Assembly (NCBI GenBank): GCA_900543175.1
Contig: UQQO01000143.1
Span: forward strand, 1 to 5,150
Source of the DNA: an uncultured Fusobacterium sp.
GTDB taxonomy: Bacteria > Fusobacteriota > Fusobacteriia > Fusobacteriales > Fusobacteriaceae
Length of the DNA: 5,150 bases
Direction of reading: 5' to 3'
Within the stretch, counting starts at the first letter, position 1. Each line of letters opens with the position of its first letter. This document shows positions 5,083 through 5,150 of the stretch, in pieces. The translations under genes were made by a program, and so were the position numbers. The notes beneath the pieces were generated by a model. The model was not told where the DNA came from. It saw nothing but the letters and a program-made list of their open reading frames with translations, and ran no database searches.

Positions 5083-5121
5083 AGACTCAAGTTCAAAAAA
5101 AATGGGCTTGGGTCTTTTTTT
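5083..5121 (+). terminator. Second intrinsic terminator, with no visible gene before it
   Basis: AGACUCAAG (5083-5091) pairs with CUUGGGUCU (5107-5115). Three further pairs, UUC/GGG (5092-5094 with 5104-5106), surround an A-rich loop. Seven U follow (5115-5121). It may back up the terminator at 4971-5003, or end an unrecognised short transcript from 5004-5082. Confidence 0.85.
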
Positions 5122-5134
5122 GTGTCAAAAAATA

Positions 5135-5143
5135 TGCTACAAT
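5135..5143 (+). promoter_or_regulatory. Extended -10 promoter element for a gene beyond the window
   Basis: TGCTACAAT gives a TGn extension plus TACAAT, 5 of 6 to consensus. The -35 place at a 17-nt spacing falls in the T-run of the preceding terminator and is poor, so the extended -10 would have to carry the promoter. Transcription would begin near the window end. Confidence 0.45.
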
Positions 5144-5150
5144 ATCAAAG

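Overview
The window is very AT-rich and gene-sparse. It most likely comes from the genus Fusobacterium or a close relative. The main evidence is the large autotransporter: its N-terminus, its tryptophan-containing linker helix before the barrel, and its barrel are of the type I know from fusobacterial autotransporters. I cannot name the species.

Layout from left to right: (1) bases 1-655 hold the 3' part of a YjjG/YfnB-type HAD nucleotidase gene, cut by the window edge in its first catalytic motif. (2) Bases 693-1304 hold a tandem pair of RNA transcription units. Each has a near-consensus promoter (TTGACT, 17 nt, TATAAT, with an extended -10) and makes a structured RNA of about 100 nt or more. 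The copies lie exactly 350 bp apart. Promoter and RNA core are nearly identical, but the bases in two helices differ while pairing is kept. Copy 1 runs into a 35-codon ORF for a one-helix membrane peptide with a basic tail, and the RNA can fold onto its ribosome-binding site. Copy 2 has no such ORF and ends at a strong intrinsic terminator. (3) Bases 1305-1497 are the leader of the next gene, with a weak promoter candidate. (4) Bases 1498-4962 encode a complete 1154-residue type V autotransporter with signal peptide, beta-helical passenger of about 35-residue rungs, linker helix and 260-residue beta barrel. It ends at a strong terminator (4971-5003). (5) Bases 5004-5150 hold small inverted repeats, a second strong terminator with no visible gene before it, and a promoter-like element pointing out of the window.

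The nucleotidase and the autotransporter look like ordinary, unrelated genes. The part that may be undescribed is the tandem RNA and small-peptide locus. Its traits (strong constitutive-looking promoter, structured 5' region that can cover the Shine-Dalgarno, short hydrophobic peptide with basic tail, tandem duplication) are those of type I toxin loci. However, I found no convincing antisense promoter, so the function is open. Alternatives are a riboswitch or attenuator controlling a small membrane peptide, or a pair of independent small RNAs.
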